From the NCBI GenBank assembly GCA_030765065.1, contig CM060983.1:50838067-50902066 (forward strand): a stretch of DNA of 64,000 bases. Reading direction: 5' to 3'. The notes beneath the pieces are model-generated. The model was not told the origin of the DNA, did no database searches, and saw only the letters and a program-made list of their open reading frames with translations. Source of the DNA: Deroplatys truncata (lineage: Eukaryota; Arthropoda; Insecta; Mantodea; Mantidae). The translations under genes were made by a program, and so were the position numbers. This document shows, piece after piece, positions 45,858-57,310 of the stretch (positions within the stretch are counted from its first letter, which is position 1; the number at the start of each line of letters is the position of its first letter).

Positions 45858-46329
45858 CAGGGCTCTTCAAAAAGAAGGAACTGATTTTAAATGTTTATTT
45901 TTAATGAACGACAATAGATAGCGACACACACGACATACCATTGAATAGAGGAAAGTTGAAAGTTTTAAGTCCTCACCTATTAGTTCCATTCAATACCTAC
46001 AGCGTGTGTTTGTTTACGAGAAAATGGCGACGCTGCAGGAAAAGTCGTTTTGTGTGCTGCATTATGCAAAGAGTGAATCCATTGTTTCATTGCGCGTGCA
46101 TTTTGTTGTAAGCTCAACAAAGAGCCACCTCGTCATAAAAATTTACAATTGATACAATAAATTCGTAGAAGATGGTTGCGTATGCAAACAGAAAAACACT
46201 GGTCGTCCTCGCATAACATGCTTATTTTGAACTTTTCTCTATTCAGTGATGTATCGCATGTGTCGCCATCTATTGTGGTGCACTAGAAATAAATATGTAA
46301 ATTCTGTTCCTTCTTTTTTAATAACCCTG
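45858..46329 (+). mobile_element. Tc1/mariner-class MITE with transposase remnant
   Basis: Inverted ends CAGGGCTCTTCAAAAAGAAG (left) and, reversed, CAGGGTTATTAAAAAAGAAG, flanked by TA (45856-45857, 46330-46331). Length 472 bp. The internal sequence keeps only the start of a transposase gene. A deletion derivative, presumably moved in trans. Confidence 0.85.
46024..46217 (+). pseudogene. N-terminal remnant of a Tc1/mariner-class transposase
   Basis: From ATG: MATLQEKSFCVLHYAKSESI, one in-frame stop at codon 43, then NKFVEDGCVCKQKNTGRPRI. This matches the general N-terminal helix-turn-helix domain of insect Tc1/mariner-class transposases, ending at the GRPR motif. The catalytic domain has been deleted. 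Confidence 0.75.
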
Positions 46330-46529
46330 TATACAGTTACAACCACCAGTGAAGATAAGCACATAATTTAGCAAAATAGGTGTTGGAAATGTTATGCCGT
46401 CTATTCATACATCCCTGGCATTTTCTCAGAAAGTTTTCATTCACAATCGAGAGTTAAATATCTGAAACTGAGTGAATGTCTCACGTGGCGTTTTCTTTAA
46501 TTCTCTGGGTTTTCTCTGAGCTTCAGAAT

Positions 46530-46865
46530 ATGCTTTTACTTTCTCTACTACGTATAGTACGGCCCCCTAAATCCAAAAAAGCACTTTTAGTAAAAGGTCC
46601 GCGTGTGTGTCTGTGAACAGCTTAACTCAAAAACGAAGATTAGGATAAATACCAAACTTGGTATTTAGGTTCAGCATCTTCCAAAGATGCCACACAAAGA
46701 TTTTCAAGAATATACCCTGCCCCAGAATACCTTTTACATGGAATATTTTTCCAAATTTTTTATTTTCTAAAAAATGGCCAACGATTTTGAATAAAACACT
46801 ATATATTAAATATTTACATGTACATTATAAATAAGATGCATTTCTTGAATTTTCTGAAAACAGCT
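46530..46865 (-). mobile_element. Hel-B 3' half fragment
   Basis: Inverted 3' end TTTACTTTCTCTACTACG, then a deletion to the microsatellite ('cgcgtgtgtgtctgtg') and the body to 'ttgaattttctgaaaacagc'. Confidence 0.7.
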
Positions 46866-47144
46866 ATAACAGCCCTTGGGCGCTGGTAAACGGAGGGTAA
46901 GTGTGATGTCTCTCCATTCCACCTGGAGTTATCAAGACTTGCTCGGTATATAACGTACAACAGTAATGGAACTATCAATTTGTAAGGCGACTGGCCAAGT
47001 ACCAAAATGTCTTGCAGTCTTTCTTCCTCAAATTAGGCTTTACAAACCTTTTTTCTCGACACTAATTTATCAATGTCAGGGCTAATTGTAAACACAGTGA
47101 GACCGAGTATTGATAAAACGGTATTACAATTTAGAAAAAAAATA
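46866..47144. other. Unassigned sequence
   Basis: No recognised repeat. Confidence 0.35.
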
Positions 47145-47983
47145 TCTGATATGTTACACTCACATGACATTCTTTACTCATGTACAAACTATTTTTACAA
47201 ACGATTATTCTCCATATGCTTCATGTTAATCGAGATGTTAATCTTATTGCTGATTTTCTTGTAGATTCAAGGGGAATTGCTAGGCTTTAAGCGAGTCAAA
47301 TGTTTTAGGAGCTGGTTGCTATAAGTATTCCATTCTCTTTGCATGTCCAGGACATAAAAAATGAATAACGAATTCCTACTTGAGAAAATGTCTAAGTATT
47401 GGAAAATCTAAGAGAATAACAAGCAATATCTCGTAAATGGTTCACTCAATAAAAAAAATGTATGTGACATAAATTGTGTATTTTAACGCGATTTAAATTT
47501 TTTTGTATAGTAAATTTTTGCCTGTCTCTTAGGGTTTACCAGTTATGCAAAAGTTGTTCACAATGAAGAATACTTTTGGTGAGATTCCCAGAAAATTTGA
47601 GATATACATTTCATTTCTCATGCAAGTATCTTAAATATATTATATTTTAATCAAAATCGTTAGAGCCATTTTTTAAAAAATTAAACTTTTCGAAAAATTC
47701 TCCATGTAAAGGGTAGTCTCGGGTGCGGAGATTTTCTTGAAAACCTTCGTGTCGCATCCTTGGAAGATACTGAACCTAAATACCAAGTTTTGTGTTTATC
47801 CGACTGTTCGTTTCTGAGTTATGCTGTTCACAGACAGACACACACACGGACATGTTTCCAGAAATGCTTTTTCTGGATTCAGGGTGTTTCAAAACATGTA
47901 TTTACGGTGAAATCTCGGTATCGAATTTTTGGGTGGAATACAATACTTCCCCTACTTACTATACGTAGTAGAGAAGGTAAAAA
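47145..47983 (+). mobile_element. Hel-A copy, full length (first unit of a dimer)
   Basis: TCTGATATGTTACACTCACA to GTAGTAGAGAAGGTAAAAA. CA tract 47829-47849. A truncated second unit follows without a gap. Confidence 0.88.
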
Positions 47984-48603
47984 CGGAATAACGAATTCCC
48001 ATTTGAGAAAAGGTATAAGTATTGGAAAATTTAAGGAAATAACAAGCAATATCTCGAAAATGGTTCACCCAACAAAAAAACTGTATATGACATAAATTGT
48101 GTATTTTAATGCGATCTACATTTTTCTTCTAGTAAAATTTTGTCTATCTCTTATGGTTTACCAGTTATGCAAAAGTCGTTCACAATGAAGAATACTTTTG
48201 GAGACATTCCCAGAAAATTCGAGATATATATTTTATTTGTCATGAAAGTATCTTAAATATATGAAATTTTAATCAAAGTCGTTAGAGCCGTTTTTGAGAA
48301 ATTTAAAATTTTCGAAAAATTCTCCATGTAAAGGGTAGTCTGGGGTGGGGGAATTTTCTTAAAAACCTTCGTGTCGCATCTCTGAAAGATACTGAGCATA
48401 AATACCAAGTTTGGTGTATATCCGACTGTTCGTTTCTGAGTTATGCTGTTCAAGAAACACAGACACACTCACACGGACATGTTTCCAAAAATGATTTTTT
48501 TTGGATACAGGGAGTCTCAAAACATGTATTTCCGGTGAAATCTCGGTATCGAATTTTTGGGTGGAATACAATACTTCCCGTACCTACTATACGTAGAGAA
48601 AGT
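47984..48603 (+). mobile_element. 5'-truncated Hel-A (second unit of a dimer)
   Basis: Starts CGGAATAACGAATTCCCATT, the same internal point as the unit at 6504, and ends TACGTAGAGAAAGTAC. Flanks of the two dimers differ, so they are not one duplicated locus. Confidence 0.86.
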
Positions 48604-48728
48604 ACTAAAATATATGTCTTGAATGTTCTGGGAATAGTATGTGAAGCCCTCTTCATTCAAACGGAATTTTGTATAACTGGTAAACGTTAAGCGATAGACG
48701 AAAACGTACTACACATAAAATGTAGGTC
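48604..48728 (-). mobile_element. Hel-B internal fragment, inverted
   Basis: 'atgtcttgaatgttctggg', 'taactggtaaacgttaagcg', 'tactacacataaaatgtag': inverted Hel-B middle, joined head-on to a sense Hel-B. Confidence 0.65.
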
Positions 48729-50222
48729 TGTTCGTGGTGCTATACGTTGGCCTTAAAATACCACTCTCTTTCCATGACAAGCTAAAATCGACATGACTCC
48801 AAAAGAATGGCTAACTAATGAACATTCGAACCATTAATAACGTATATCTCGGAAATGGCTGATGCCACAACAAAAGTTATTTGACATAAATTGTGTGTTT
48901 TAAAAATATCTACATTTTGTGTGTAGTACGTTTTTTGTCTGTCGCTTAACGTTTACCAATTATACTAGATTATATAAAATTCATTCCGAATGAAGGGAAC
49001 TTTGTCTATTCCCAGAAAATTCAAGATACACGTTTTATTTGCGACGTAAATATATTAAATGCATGGTATTTCAATCAAAATTTGTAAGAGCCATTTTTTA
49101 AAAATAAAAAATTTCGAAACGGTAACTGTTAATGGTAGATTGTGGTGGGGAGTTTCTTGAAAATCTTTGTGTTGTATCTTTGAAAGATACTGAACGTAAA
49201 TACCAAGTTTGGTATTTATCCGACTTTCGTTTTTAAGTTACTGTTCTCACATTCACAGGTATCTTTTTCTAAAAATGTTTTCTTTTACTTTCTCCACTAC
49301 GTATAGTAAGTAGGGGAAGTATTGTATTGCACCCAAAAATTCGATACCGAGATTTCACCGGAAATACATGTTTTGAGACCCTGAATCCAAAAAACGCATT
49401 TTTGGAAACATGTCCGTGTGTGTGTCTGTGAACAGCATACCTCAGAAACGAACAGTCGGATAAACACCAAATTTGATACTTAGGTTCAGTATCTTCCAGA
49501 GATGCGACACGAAGGTTTTCAGGAAAATCCCCACACCCCAGATTACCCTTTACATGGAACATTTTTCGAAAGTTTGAATTTTCTCAAAAATGGCTCTAAC
49601 GATTTTGATTAAAATATCATATGTTTAAGATATTTTCATTTTGATGAAAAACAAAGTGTTTATCTCGAATTTTCTGGCAATGTCTCCAAAAGTATTCTTC
49701 ATTGTGAACGACTTTTGCATAACTGGTAAACCATAAGAGATACACAAAATTTTACTACACAAAAAATGTAGATCGCGTTAAAATACATAATTTATAACAT
49801 ATACATTTTTTTTGTTGAGGGAGCCATTTTCGAGATATTGCTTGTTATTCCTTTAAATTTTCCAATACTTATACTTTTTCTCAAATTCGTTATTCAATTG
49901 TTTTGTCCTGGACATGCAAAGACAATGGAATACTTCACATAGCAACCAGCTCTTAAAATATTTCTCTATAGCTTAAAGCCTAGCAATTCCCCTTTCATCT
50001 ACAAGAAAATTAGCAATAAGATTAACATCTCGATTAACATGAAGAATATGGAGAATAAGCGTTTGTAAAAATATTTTGTACAAGAGTAGAGAAAGTCATG
50101 TGAGTGTAACACATTAGAATTTTTTTAATTGCTCAAAGTGTTTCAAAACATATATTTCTGATGAAATTTTTGGGTGGAATCCTATACCTTTTCTACTGAC
50201 TACGTGGTAGAGAAAGTAATAA
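48729..50222 (+). mobile_element. Hel-B copy split by Hel-A (duplication copy 2)
   Basis: Body 48729-49286 without a SINE, inverted Hel-A 49287-50118 in the T-run after 'ttttctaaaaatg', then the Hel-B 3' end 50119-50222 ('gtttcaaaacatatatttc' to CTACGTGGTAGAGAAAGT). Same arrangement as 39453-41003. Confidence 0.8.
49287..50118 (-). mobile_element. Hel-A copy nested in Hel-B (duplication copy 2)
   Basis: ACTTTCTCCACTACGTATAG to AACACATTAGA. Microsatellite GT 49416-49430. Confidence 0.87.
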
Positions 50223-51101
50223 ACGATAGTGGGTAGAGAAGTTTACGTGAATGTAACGCATCGGGTCTTTTAATATAACAACACAAAAGCTAAGGGATCC
50301 TCATAGTTTTATATCATTTTTTTTCAATAGCAATAGCTGTTCCCCATTTAACGTTTCAAGGTTGATAACGTTTAAACTATTATAGGTAACGTTGATGAAC
50401 GTGCTTTAGAAAAGGTGAACGAATTAACCTCCGAGCTCTATAAATGCCTATCATTCCTAATTCATGCATCTGTTGTTATTGTCTATTTCGTAGCCTTACC
50501 TCCTTATGTAGAGTTGACCATGGTCCTTGCAACATAACCACGAAGACTTTCCACTTAGAATATTTTTTGTTATGTCTTGGTTATACACACCTAAAGGAAC
50601 TCACATATTCCTGGTTGTACTCAACACTTTTACTAACATTATTTCACTATTTGGTTCAATAAAATCACCGCATAAGAATTGCTTCACTACTAACACACTC
50701 TTATTAACAGAGCCGACTGCAAACTAGAATCATCGCCTCAGAAGTAAGCACATCACACTTAAGTAGAAACAAAATACAGTCGCATTGAGGCAGGAAGGAT
50801 TCTCAAGTTACTCCGCGCACAGCACGGTCAACTGGGACTGCCACTCTCGTAATTCCTAATTCCCAGACTGTAAGAAAGTATCTTTTCAAAATACCTAGTA
50901 AATGATTATTTTCTTTTTGTGTAATACAGTATCGTAAATGCTTTTTGTATTGGAAAGTCTTCCTTTAAGTTTCAATTACACGTAAAATTGATTACGACGA
51001 GAAATGTGAAGTTCTTCGGAATCTGTCGTTATTAATTCTGTCACTTAAGGTTATCCATTTACAAAAGGCACTCTTCCAATATTCATTTTATGACTTAGAA
51101 A
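50223..51101. repeat. Unit U, copy 2 of a diverged duplication
   Basis: Parallels 41004-41890 block by block, with substitutions and small indels throughout; interrupted at 51102 by a Hel-A that copy 1 lacks, and resumes at 51933 ('tgtgctcagtcactaaaaaa'). Confidence 0.7.
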
Positions 51102-51932
51102 TCTGATGTGTTACACTCACATGACTTTCTCTATTCTTTACAAACGCTTATTCTCCATATGCTTCATGTTAATCGAGATGTTAATCTTATTGCTAATTTT
51201 CTTATAGGCGCAAGGGGAATATGGTAGCCTGTAAGCGATAGTCAAATATTTTAAGAGCTGGTTGCTATGTGGTGCATTCCATTCTCTTTGCATGTCCAGG
51301 AGATAAAAAAGTGAATAACGAATTCCCATTTGAGAAAAAGTATAAGTATTGGAAAATTTAAGCGAATAAGAAGCAATATCTCGAAAATGGTTCACCCAAC
51401 AAAAAAACTGTATATGACATAAATTGTGTATTTTAATGCGATCTACATTTTTCGTGTAGTAAAATTTTGTCTATCTCTTATGGTTTACCAGTTATGCAAA
51501 AGTCGTTCACAATGAAGAATACTTTTGGAGACATTCCCATAAAATTCAAGATATACATTTTATTTGTCATGAAAATATCTTAAACATATGATATTTTAAT
51601 CAATATCGTTAGAGCCATTTTTGAGAAAATTAAAATTTTCGACAAATTCTTCATGTAAAGGGTAGTCTCGGGTGGGGAGATTTTCTTGAAAACCTTCGTG
51701 TCGCATCCTTGGAAGATACTGAACCTAAATACCAAGTTTGGTGTTTATCCGACTGTTCGTTTCTGAGTTATGCTGTTCACAGACAGACACACACACGGAC
51801 ATGTTTCCAAAAATGCTTTTTCTGGATTCAGGGGGTCTCAAAACATATATTTCCGGTGAAATCTTGGTATCGAATTTTTGGGTGGAATACAATACTTCCC
51901 CTACTTACTATACGTAGTAGAGAAAGTAAAAA
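51102..51932 (+). mobile_element. Hel-A insertion with an empty site in the window
   Basis: TCTGATGTGTTACACTCACA to GTAGTAGAGAAAGTAAAAA. Left flank 'tttatgacttagaaa' and right flank 'tgtgctcagtcactaaa' align with the continuous 41875-41910 ('tttatgacttaagaaagtattcggcaactaaa'). No duplication of flanking bases is evident. Confidence 0.9.
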
Positions 51933-51974
51933 TGTGCTCAGTCACTAAAAAATTTGATATTGAGTTTTCTCCCG

Positions 51975-52382
51975 AAGGTATTGCATTACACCCAAGAATT
52001 TGAAATCGAGATTTCGTCGAAAACACATGCTTTGAGACCTCTGAATCCAAATAAAGCATTTTTTGAAAATGTCACTGTGTGTATGTGCCTGTGAACAGCA
52101 TAACTCATAAACGAATGGTTGCATGAATACCAAACTTTGTATTTAGGTTCATTATCTTTCAAAGAGGCGACTCGAAGATTTTAAAAAATCTTCCACCCCA
52201 AACTACCCTATACATGGAAAATTTTTCGTAATTTTTATTTTTCTCAAAATGGTTCTAACGATATATATGAGAAATAAAAACTTTGCTTTGAATTTTCTGG
52301 GAATAGCTTGTGTAAACTGCTTTATTTGATTGAACTTTTCATAAATTTGTATAACTAGAAAATAGACAAGACAAAGATTTAC
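51975..52382 (-). mobile_element. Divergent Hel copy, 3' portion, inverted
   Basis: 'attgcattacacccaagaatt', 'cacatgctttgagacc', a short GT stretch, 'aggttcattatctttcaaag' and 'ttctgggaatagcttg' in inverted order; the 5' third is missing. Confidence 0.65.
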
Positions 52383-52977
52383 TTCAGAAGAATTGTTCAG
52401 TTCATTAAGACATGCATTTAGTGCTTAAAATTTCTTTCGTAGCGTTAGGCGTTTTAGAAATATTCCATTTTTTAATTTTACACTTTTCCGAATCGTATCA
52501 TCTAACGGTCATACATGAAGTTGTATGATCCTCCTTTATTTCTTCCTTTACAAGCAAGCGCTTGTTGCTACGAATAAACATTTGAATGTTTACATTGGGA
52601 AATCAATAAGTCAATTTACTGCTGTGATTTTTTGAAAAAATATAAACATCTATGGTATTTATATGAAACATACATTATTTGAATATTTTTACAGTGGCTT
52701 TTGCTTCTAAGCAGTACTGATTCAACCAATTTTCATTTTATTAATTCGTATTTTATTATTTGTTATAGTGCAATTGTCAAGTGTTCCTTATTTTAGTTTC
52801 TATTCTTTGTTTTCGTTGCTTACATTTTAAGACTTTTCATTATGCCTAGTAAGAGACGCATCAGGTTTAATTTTAATGTTGACAAGTGTTTTTCCGTGGA
52901 AGCAGCCAAAGTGATTGCTGCTTCTATGAGTCAAAATATATTTGGTGAAGATAAAAATACAAAGCGCTTTAACTGCT
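52383..52977. other. Unassigned; 54-codon frame at 52842-53006
   Basis: MPSKRRIRFNFNVDKCFSVE begins a short frame whose last 10 or so codons run into a Hel-B tip. It has the look of a coding start (basic N-terminus), but is too short and unidentified to call a gene. Confidence 0.3.
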
Positions 52978-53052
52978 TTAGTAAGAATAGTTTGTATACC
53001 CACTAATAAACTATAGAGGGTACAGGAAGTTACGTAAATGCATTACACCAGA
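52978..53052 (-). mobile_element. Hel-B 5' tip fragment
   Basis: 'agtaagaatagtttgtatac', 'ccactaataaactatagag', then CATTACACCAGAATT: inverted Hel-B 5' end. Confidence 0.62.
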
Positions 53053-53079
53053 ATTGTTTTATTCAGTATAATTTTGATT

Positions 53080-54040
53080 CTTATGATTTACCAATTATAC
53101 AAAACTATTATCGAAGCAGAGGACTTCACAGGGTATTCGAAGAAAATTCAAGGTATACATTCTATTTGCCAGCGTATATCTTATGCATATGTTAAATTTT
53201 ACGATTTTTTATTAAAATAAGTTTGAGAAACTAAAAAATAACAAAATACTCTGGATATAAAGAGTATTTTGGGGAGAAAGATTTTTTTTAAAAACCTTCG
53301 TATCGCATTCTTGGATGATTCTGAGCTTAAATATAAAGTTTTCTGCACAATATACAGACAACATTGGTAGAATTAGGAATGGGGGAATATGGTCAGAAAG
53401 AAACAACGAAAGTAAGGTTCCTGGAAAGAAATTAGAACAAGAGTGGAGGATATTGAAAGGCAAGAAATTATAAGTAGTTTCAAGGAAAAAGGGTAATTAA
53501 TAGATTATATATACTTAAAAACGTAACGGGGAAAAGAAAGATAAATCTAAGATAATTTACCAATAGAGCTAAAAGTTGCAAAGGTTTTTAATACAAGCTA
53601 AAATGACTACATGGAGAAATCAGGAAAATATTTAGGAAAAATTAGGTTGAAGTGGTTAAAAGAGACGTGAAGCAAATTGGAGAAAATACGGATTAAGTGT
53701 AACAGGGCAAAAAGGTAAACAGTGGAAAATTATACTTCCCCATTATATATACAACAGAATGTTAAATATAAGGGGAAGAGAAACAATAAGCAACTCTATT
53801 GTATTGTAAACATTGTATAAATTGCATGTAAGTTCAAAGTAGACAATAAATCATTTATTCGTTCATACAAAGTTTGCTGTTTAACCGACTTTTCTCTCTG
53901 AATTATCATGCACACAGAGACATTCACAGACGGTTTTTCTGAAAATTCCTCCTTCTTGAATACAGGGAGCCTCAAAACGTTCAGTTCTGGTGATATTTCG
54001 GTATCAAATTTTCATGTGCAATGCAATACTTCCTCAGAGA
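53080..54040 (+). mobile_element. Hel-B body interrupted by a LINE tail
   Basis: Sense pieces 53080-53345 ('accaattatacaaaac', 'tattttggggagaaag', 'cgtatcgcattcttgg') and 53869-54040 ('gtttgctgtttaaccgac', 'gagcctcaaaacg', 'gcaatgcaatacttcc'). The intervening 520 bp are unrelated. Confidence 0.7.
53346..53868 (+). mobile_element. 3' fragment of a non-LTR retrotransposon
   Basis: Inserted in Hel-B with an 11 bp imperfect target duplication: AAAGTTTTCTG at 53335-53345 and AAAGTTTGCTG at 53869-53879 (one mismatch). The 3' end 'aataaatcatttattcg' resembles insect LINE 3' tails. No reverse transcriptase sequence remains, as expected for 5' truncation. An RTE- or Jockey-type source cannot be decided. 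Confidence 0.55.
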
Positions 54041-54627
54041 AGTTAAAGCAGAAACAAGCAGATGAACCAATAAGTAAAGTATCTAAAATCACTTCAATAT
54101 TTTCCAAGGGAAGATATCTGGTTCGACATGGAACGTTAAATTTGCAATAAATAAATAAATGCTGGTGATTTGTTGGTGCAATAAAGGCAGGAATACTGCT
54201 TATTGCGAGCTTAAAGAGTTGGTCGAGTCGTAACATGGTTTTGTAATTGCCATCTTGGAAATAAATCTCGCAATAAAACCGTAGGGGACAAACCTATGAC
54301 CCACATCCTCCGTGCGGCCCAGTTTATGAACCGTGAAGCTACGGGTCGGAACACTGGATTACTGTGCCGGGTTCTAAAATCTTGTTAGCATTCAAATGTG
54401 GAACTGATCGTTTATATAACTCAGAGTCGCTAAATTCACCCTTCCAGAAATAAACAGCCAAGCAAACCAGACACGCGCGTCGGCAACGGGTTGAGGGGCT
54501 AGCTGATTCCCTCATAGTCCCAGGTCAATATATAGTACATAATGATACGTTCAACTGTTTATTTTACTTGTTTGTTATCACCACCATCATAATCATCATT
54601 ATCGACACTATTATCCATTCCCAGAAA
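54041..54627. other. Unassigned sequence
   Basis: GC-richer at 54280-54520; no repeat, RNA or coding signature seen. Confidence 0.35.
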
Positions 54628-55414
54628 TTTTTACATTCTCTACCACGTACCAAGTAGGCAGAGAAAGTACTGCATTTCACCATAAACTTCGATAGCAAGT
54701 TTTCACTGGAAATATGTTTTGAGGCTCCTGTATATAAAAAAGGCATTTTTAAAAAAAGATGCAGTGTGTATCTATGAATATCATAACTCAAAAACGAAAA
54801 GCAGCATAAATACCAAATTTGGTATTTAAGTTCAGTACCTTCCAAAGATGCAACACAAAGATTTTCAAGAAAATCCCCCCACTCCAACTACCATTTACAT
54901 GGAGCATACTTGTAAATTTTTTATCTTCTAAAAACGCCAGTAACGATTTTGATTAAAATAGTATATACTAAAGTTATTTACATGACAAACAAAACGTACA
55001 CCTTGAATTATCTGGTAATAGCCTGTTAACTATTCTTTAATTGAAGGGAATTTTATATAATCTTGTATAACCGGTAAACGTTAAGCGATAGATGAAAACA
55101 TACTACTAATATTCGAATTGTTCAATAATTAATTCATTTAAAGTCCCATGGATTTTCAGTTGTTTCTCGCGATTGTATGGAAACAATATGGAAATTTAAA
55201 GCCAAACATATAAAGCGTTCAGTTCTTAAACCAAACTATCCCTGTTCTCTTTGTATTTATAACGAAATGTGTAATGTAGCTAGCTATTTTTGCAAAATTT
55301 TATTTAGATTAAATGTGATAGATAGAAAAATAAGCTTCAGTAAGAATAGTTTGTATACTATAATAAAGATAGAGGGTAAAGAAAGTCACGTGAATGTATC
55401 ACATCAGATTTTTA
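54628..55414 (-). mobile_element. Hel-B copy, nearly full length
   Basis: Inverted 3' end CATTCTCTACCACGTACC, microsatellite nearly lost (54758-54772), and 5' end GAATGTATCACATCAGA. Immediately followed by another inverted Hel-B. Confidence 0.8.
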
Positions 55415-56138
55415 GAAAAAAGCCTTGTGTGTGTGCGTTTGTGAACAGTATAACTCAAAAACGAAAAGCCGGATAAACCCCAAACCTGTTCAATATCTTA
55501 CAAAGATGCGACATGAAGATTTTTAAGAAACTCCCCCAATCCTAAACTACCCTTTTACATGGTAGATTCTTCGAAATGTTTGAATTTCTAAAAAATGGCT
55601 CTAACGATTTTGATTAAAATATATCACATTTTAAAGTATTTACATGACCAACAAAATTATCTTGAATTTTCTGGGAATATATTTTAAGTCCTCTTTATTC
55701 GGAAGGAATTTTATATAATCTTACATAGCGGTAAACGTTAAGCGATAGGCCAAAATGTACTACGCAATAAATCTAGATGTCTTTAAAACACACAATATAT
55801 TTTAAATAACTTTTTTGTAGCATCAGCTATTTCCGAGATATCAGTTACTAATGGTTCGAATTGTTCAATACTTAGTCATTATTTTAAAGTCCGTAAATTT
55901 TAGCTGTTTCTCGCGATGTCAGTAAATATGGAATTTTAAGGCCAGCGTATAGCGTCCAGTTCTTAAACATTTGACTATCGCTGCTCTCTTTGTATCTATA
56001 ACGAAATGTAATGCGGCGTTGCCGGAAAGGTTTACCTCGATTGAATGAAATTGGTGGAAAAATAAGCGTTCGTAAGAATAATTTGTATACCCATTAATAA
56101 GCCTGAGAGAAAGTACTGTGAATGTAACACATCAGAAT
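55415..56138 (-). mobile_element. Hel-B copy lacking its 3' end
   Basis: Starts in the microsatellite region ('cttgtgtgtgtgcg') and runs to the inverted 5' end GAATGTAACACATCAGAAT. Tandem with the preceding copy. Confidence 0.78.
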
Positions 56139-56345
56139 TTTTTTTTCTATCTACTTCATGTTAAAACATTGGAAAAATATTTTCATTACAGATTTCGTTA
56201 TCGGTACAAGAGAGATAGAGGAATTTGAATCGATAGTCGCCTGTTTAAAAGCGGCTCTTTATATGCTGACTTTAAAAATATCTTTCCATGTCATTGCGAG
56301 AAACAAGTGCATAGCGACAGGACTTGGAAATAGTTACGAAGTACC
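56139..56345 (+). mobile_element. Hel-B 5' fragment, sense
   Basis: 'ctatctacttcatgtt', 'ttacagatttcgttatcggt', 'tctttccatgtcattgcg': first third of Hel-B without its tip, head to head with the preceding copy. Confidence 0.65.
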
Positions 56346-56371
56346 AAAAAATGTAAACCAATAAGAAAATG

Positions 56372-56570
56372 CCCGAGCCATCTGCTCGGCACCCCATATG
56401 CCTTGAATCACACCTAACAGATGAGAAGGAAACGTCGGACCACCCCAGCATTTACCTACCGACCAGGGAAAGTCACAAAAAACCCAAGGTCGACGAGAAC
56501 CGATCCTGAATGCAGGCCTCACTCGGTTATAGCTCCTATAAGTGTGCGATTTGACCGCTCCAGCCTTCTG
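56372..56570 (-). mobile_element. Scrambled SINE pieces
   Basis: 56372-56395 resembles, on the minus strand, the GTGCCGAGCAGATGGCTC head of the S6 type. 56460-56520 has the central block GGGTTTTTTGTGACTTTCCC (minus strand). The order differs from the copy at 59391, so this is a rearranged or composite remnant. Confidence 0.45.
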
Positions 56571-57036
56571 TATCCCCCTTGTACCTATAACGAAATGCTT
56601 AAGTACATATGGTGGTTTTAAACCTAACCACAACACGATGTGTACACACAAAAGATGAATTTGTGGGCAACAAACGTAATAAGAGTTTCCGGTATCATAA
56701 ATTACAGGAGTGGGTTGGGTGGGTCGTAAAGTGCTAGGCGTTGATTTCATCTTAAACTTTGGAGGTGGTGTTGAATCAAGACAAAGCCTGGTGGAGTTTA
56801 ATACTTGTTGACTCATCCTACCAGACACTCCCTTCAAAAAGATAATCTGCGTTTTGTGGGGGCCTGTTTACAAAGTCAACAAGTGGATGGGTGGAGTTTC
56901 AGGAGCAATAATCCACTTCTAACAGGCATCTGTACGACTATTTCTGACAAATGAGTCTCGCTATGACATATCACTTAATAATAACAGATATATTATCACA
57001 AATGGAAGTCAGCATACATTATTCCTATTGACCTAG
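56571..57036. other. Unassigned sequence
   Basis: Overlapped by a 167-codon minus-strand frame (56334-56837) that runs through the SINE pieces and shows no protein family signature; judged a chance frame. Confidence 0.4.
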
Positions 57037-57310
57037 ATGAATTCCCACCCAAAAATTCGATATCAAGATTTCACCGGAAATACATGTTTTGAAGAGGCTT
57101 TTGTGGAAAGATGTCCACACACAGTATAACTCAAAAACGAAAAGATAGATAAATATCAAACTTGGACTTTCAAAGATGCGACATATGATTTTCAAGAAAA
57201 TCCCTTCACCCCAAACTCCCGTTTACATGAAAAAAATTTCGATATGTTTTATTTTTCCCAAAATGGCTCTTAGCGATTTTTATTAAAGTACCATATACTT
57301 TAACGTTGTA
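57037..57310 (-). mobile_element. Hel-B internal fragment, inverted
   Basis: 'attcccacccaaaaattcg', 'cggaaatacatgttttga', 'acagtataactcaaaaacg', 'cgtttacatgaaaaa'; both ends missing and the microsatellite gone. Confidence 0.7.

Noticed and set aside
52842..53006. 54-codon frame starting MPSKRRIRF
   Set aside because: Its last codons lie in a Hel-B tip and it is too short for assignment; kept only as a note.
56334..56837. 167-codon minus-strand frame, among the longest in the window
   Set aside because: Crosses SINE pieces and unassigned DNA, shows no domain or periodicity, and has no matching repeat copy with the frame kept.
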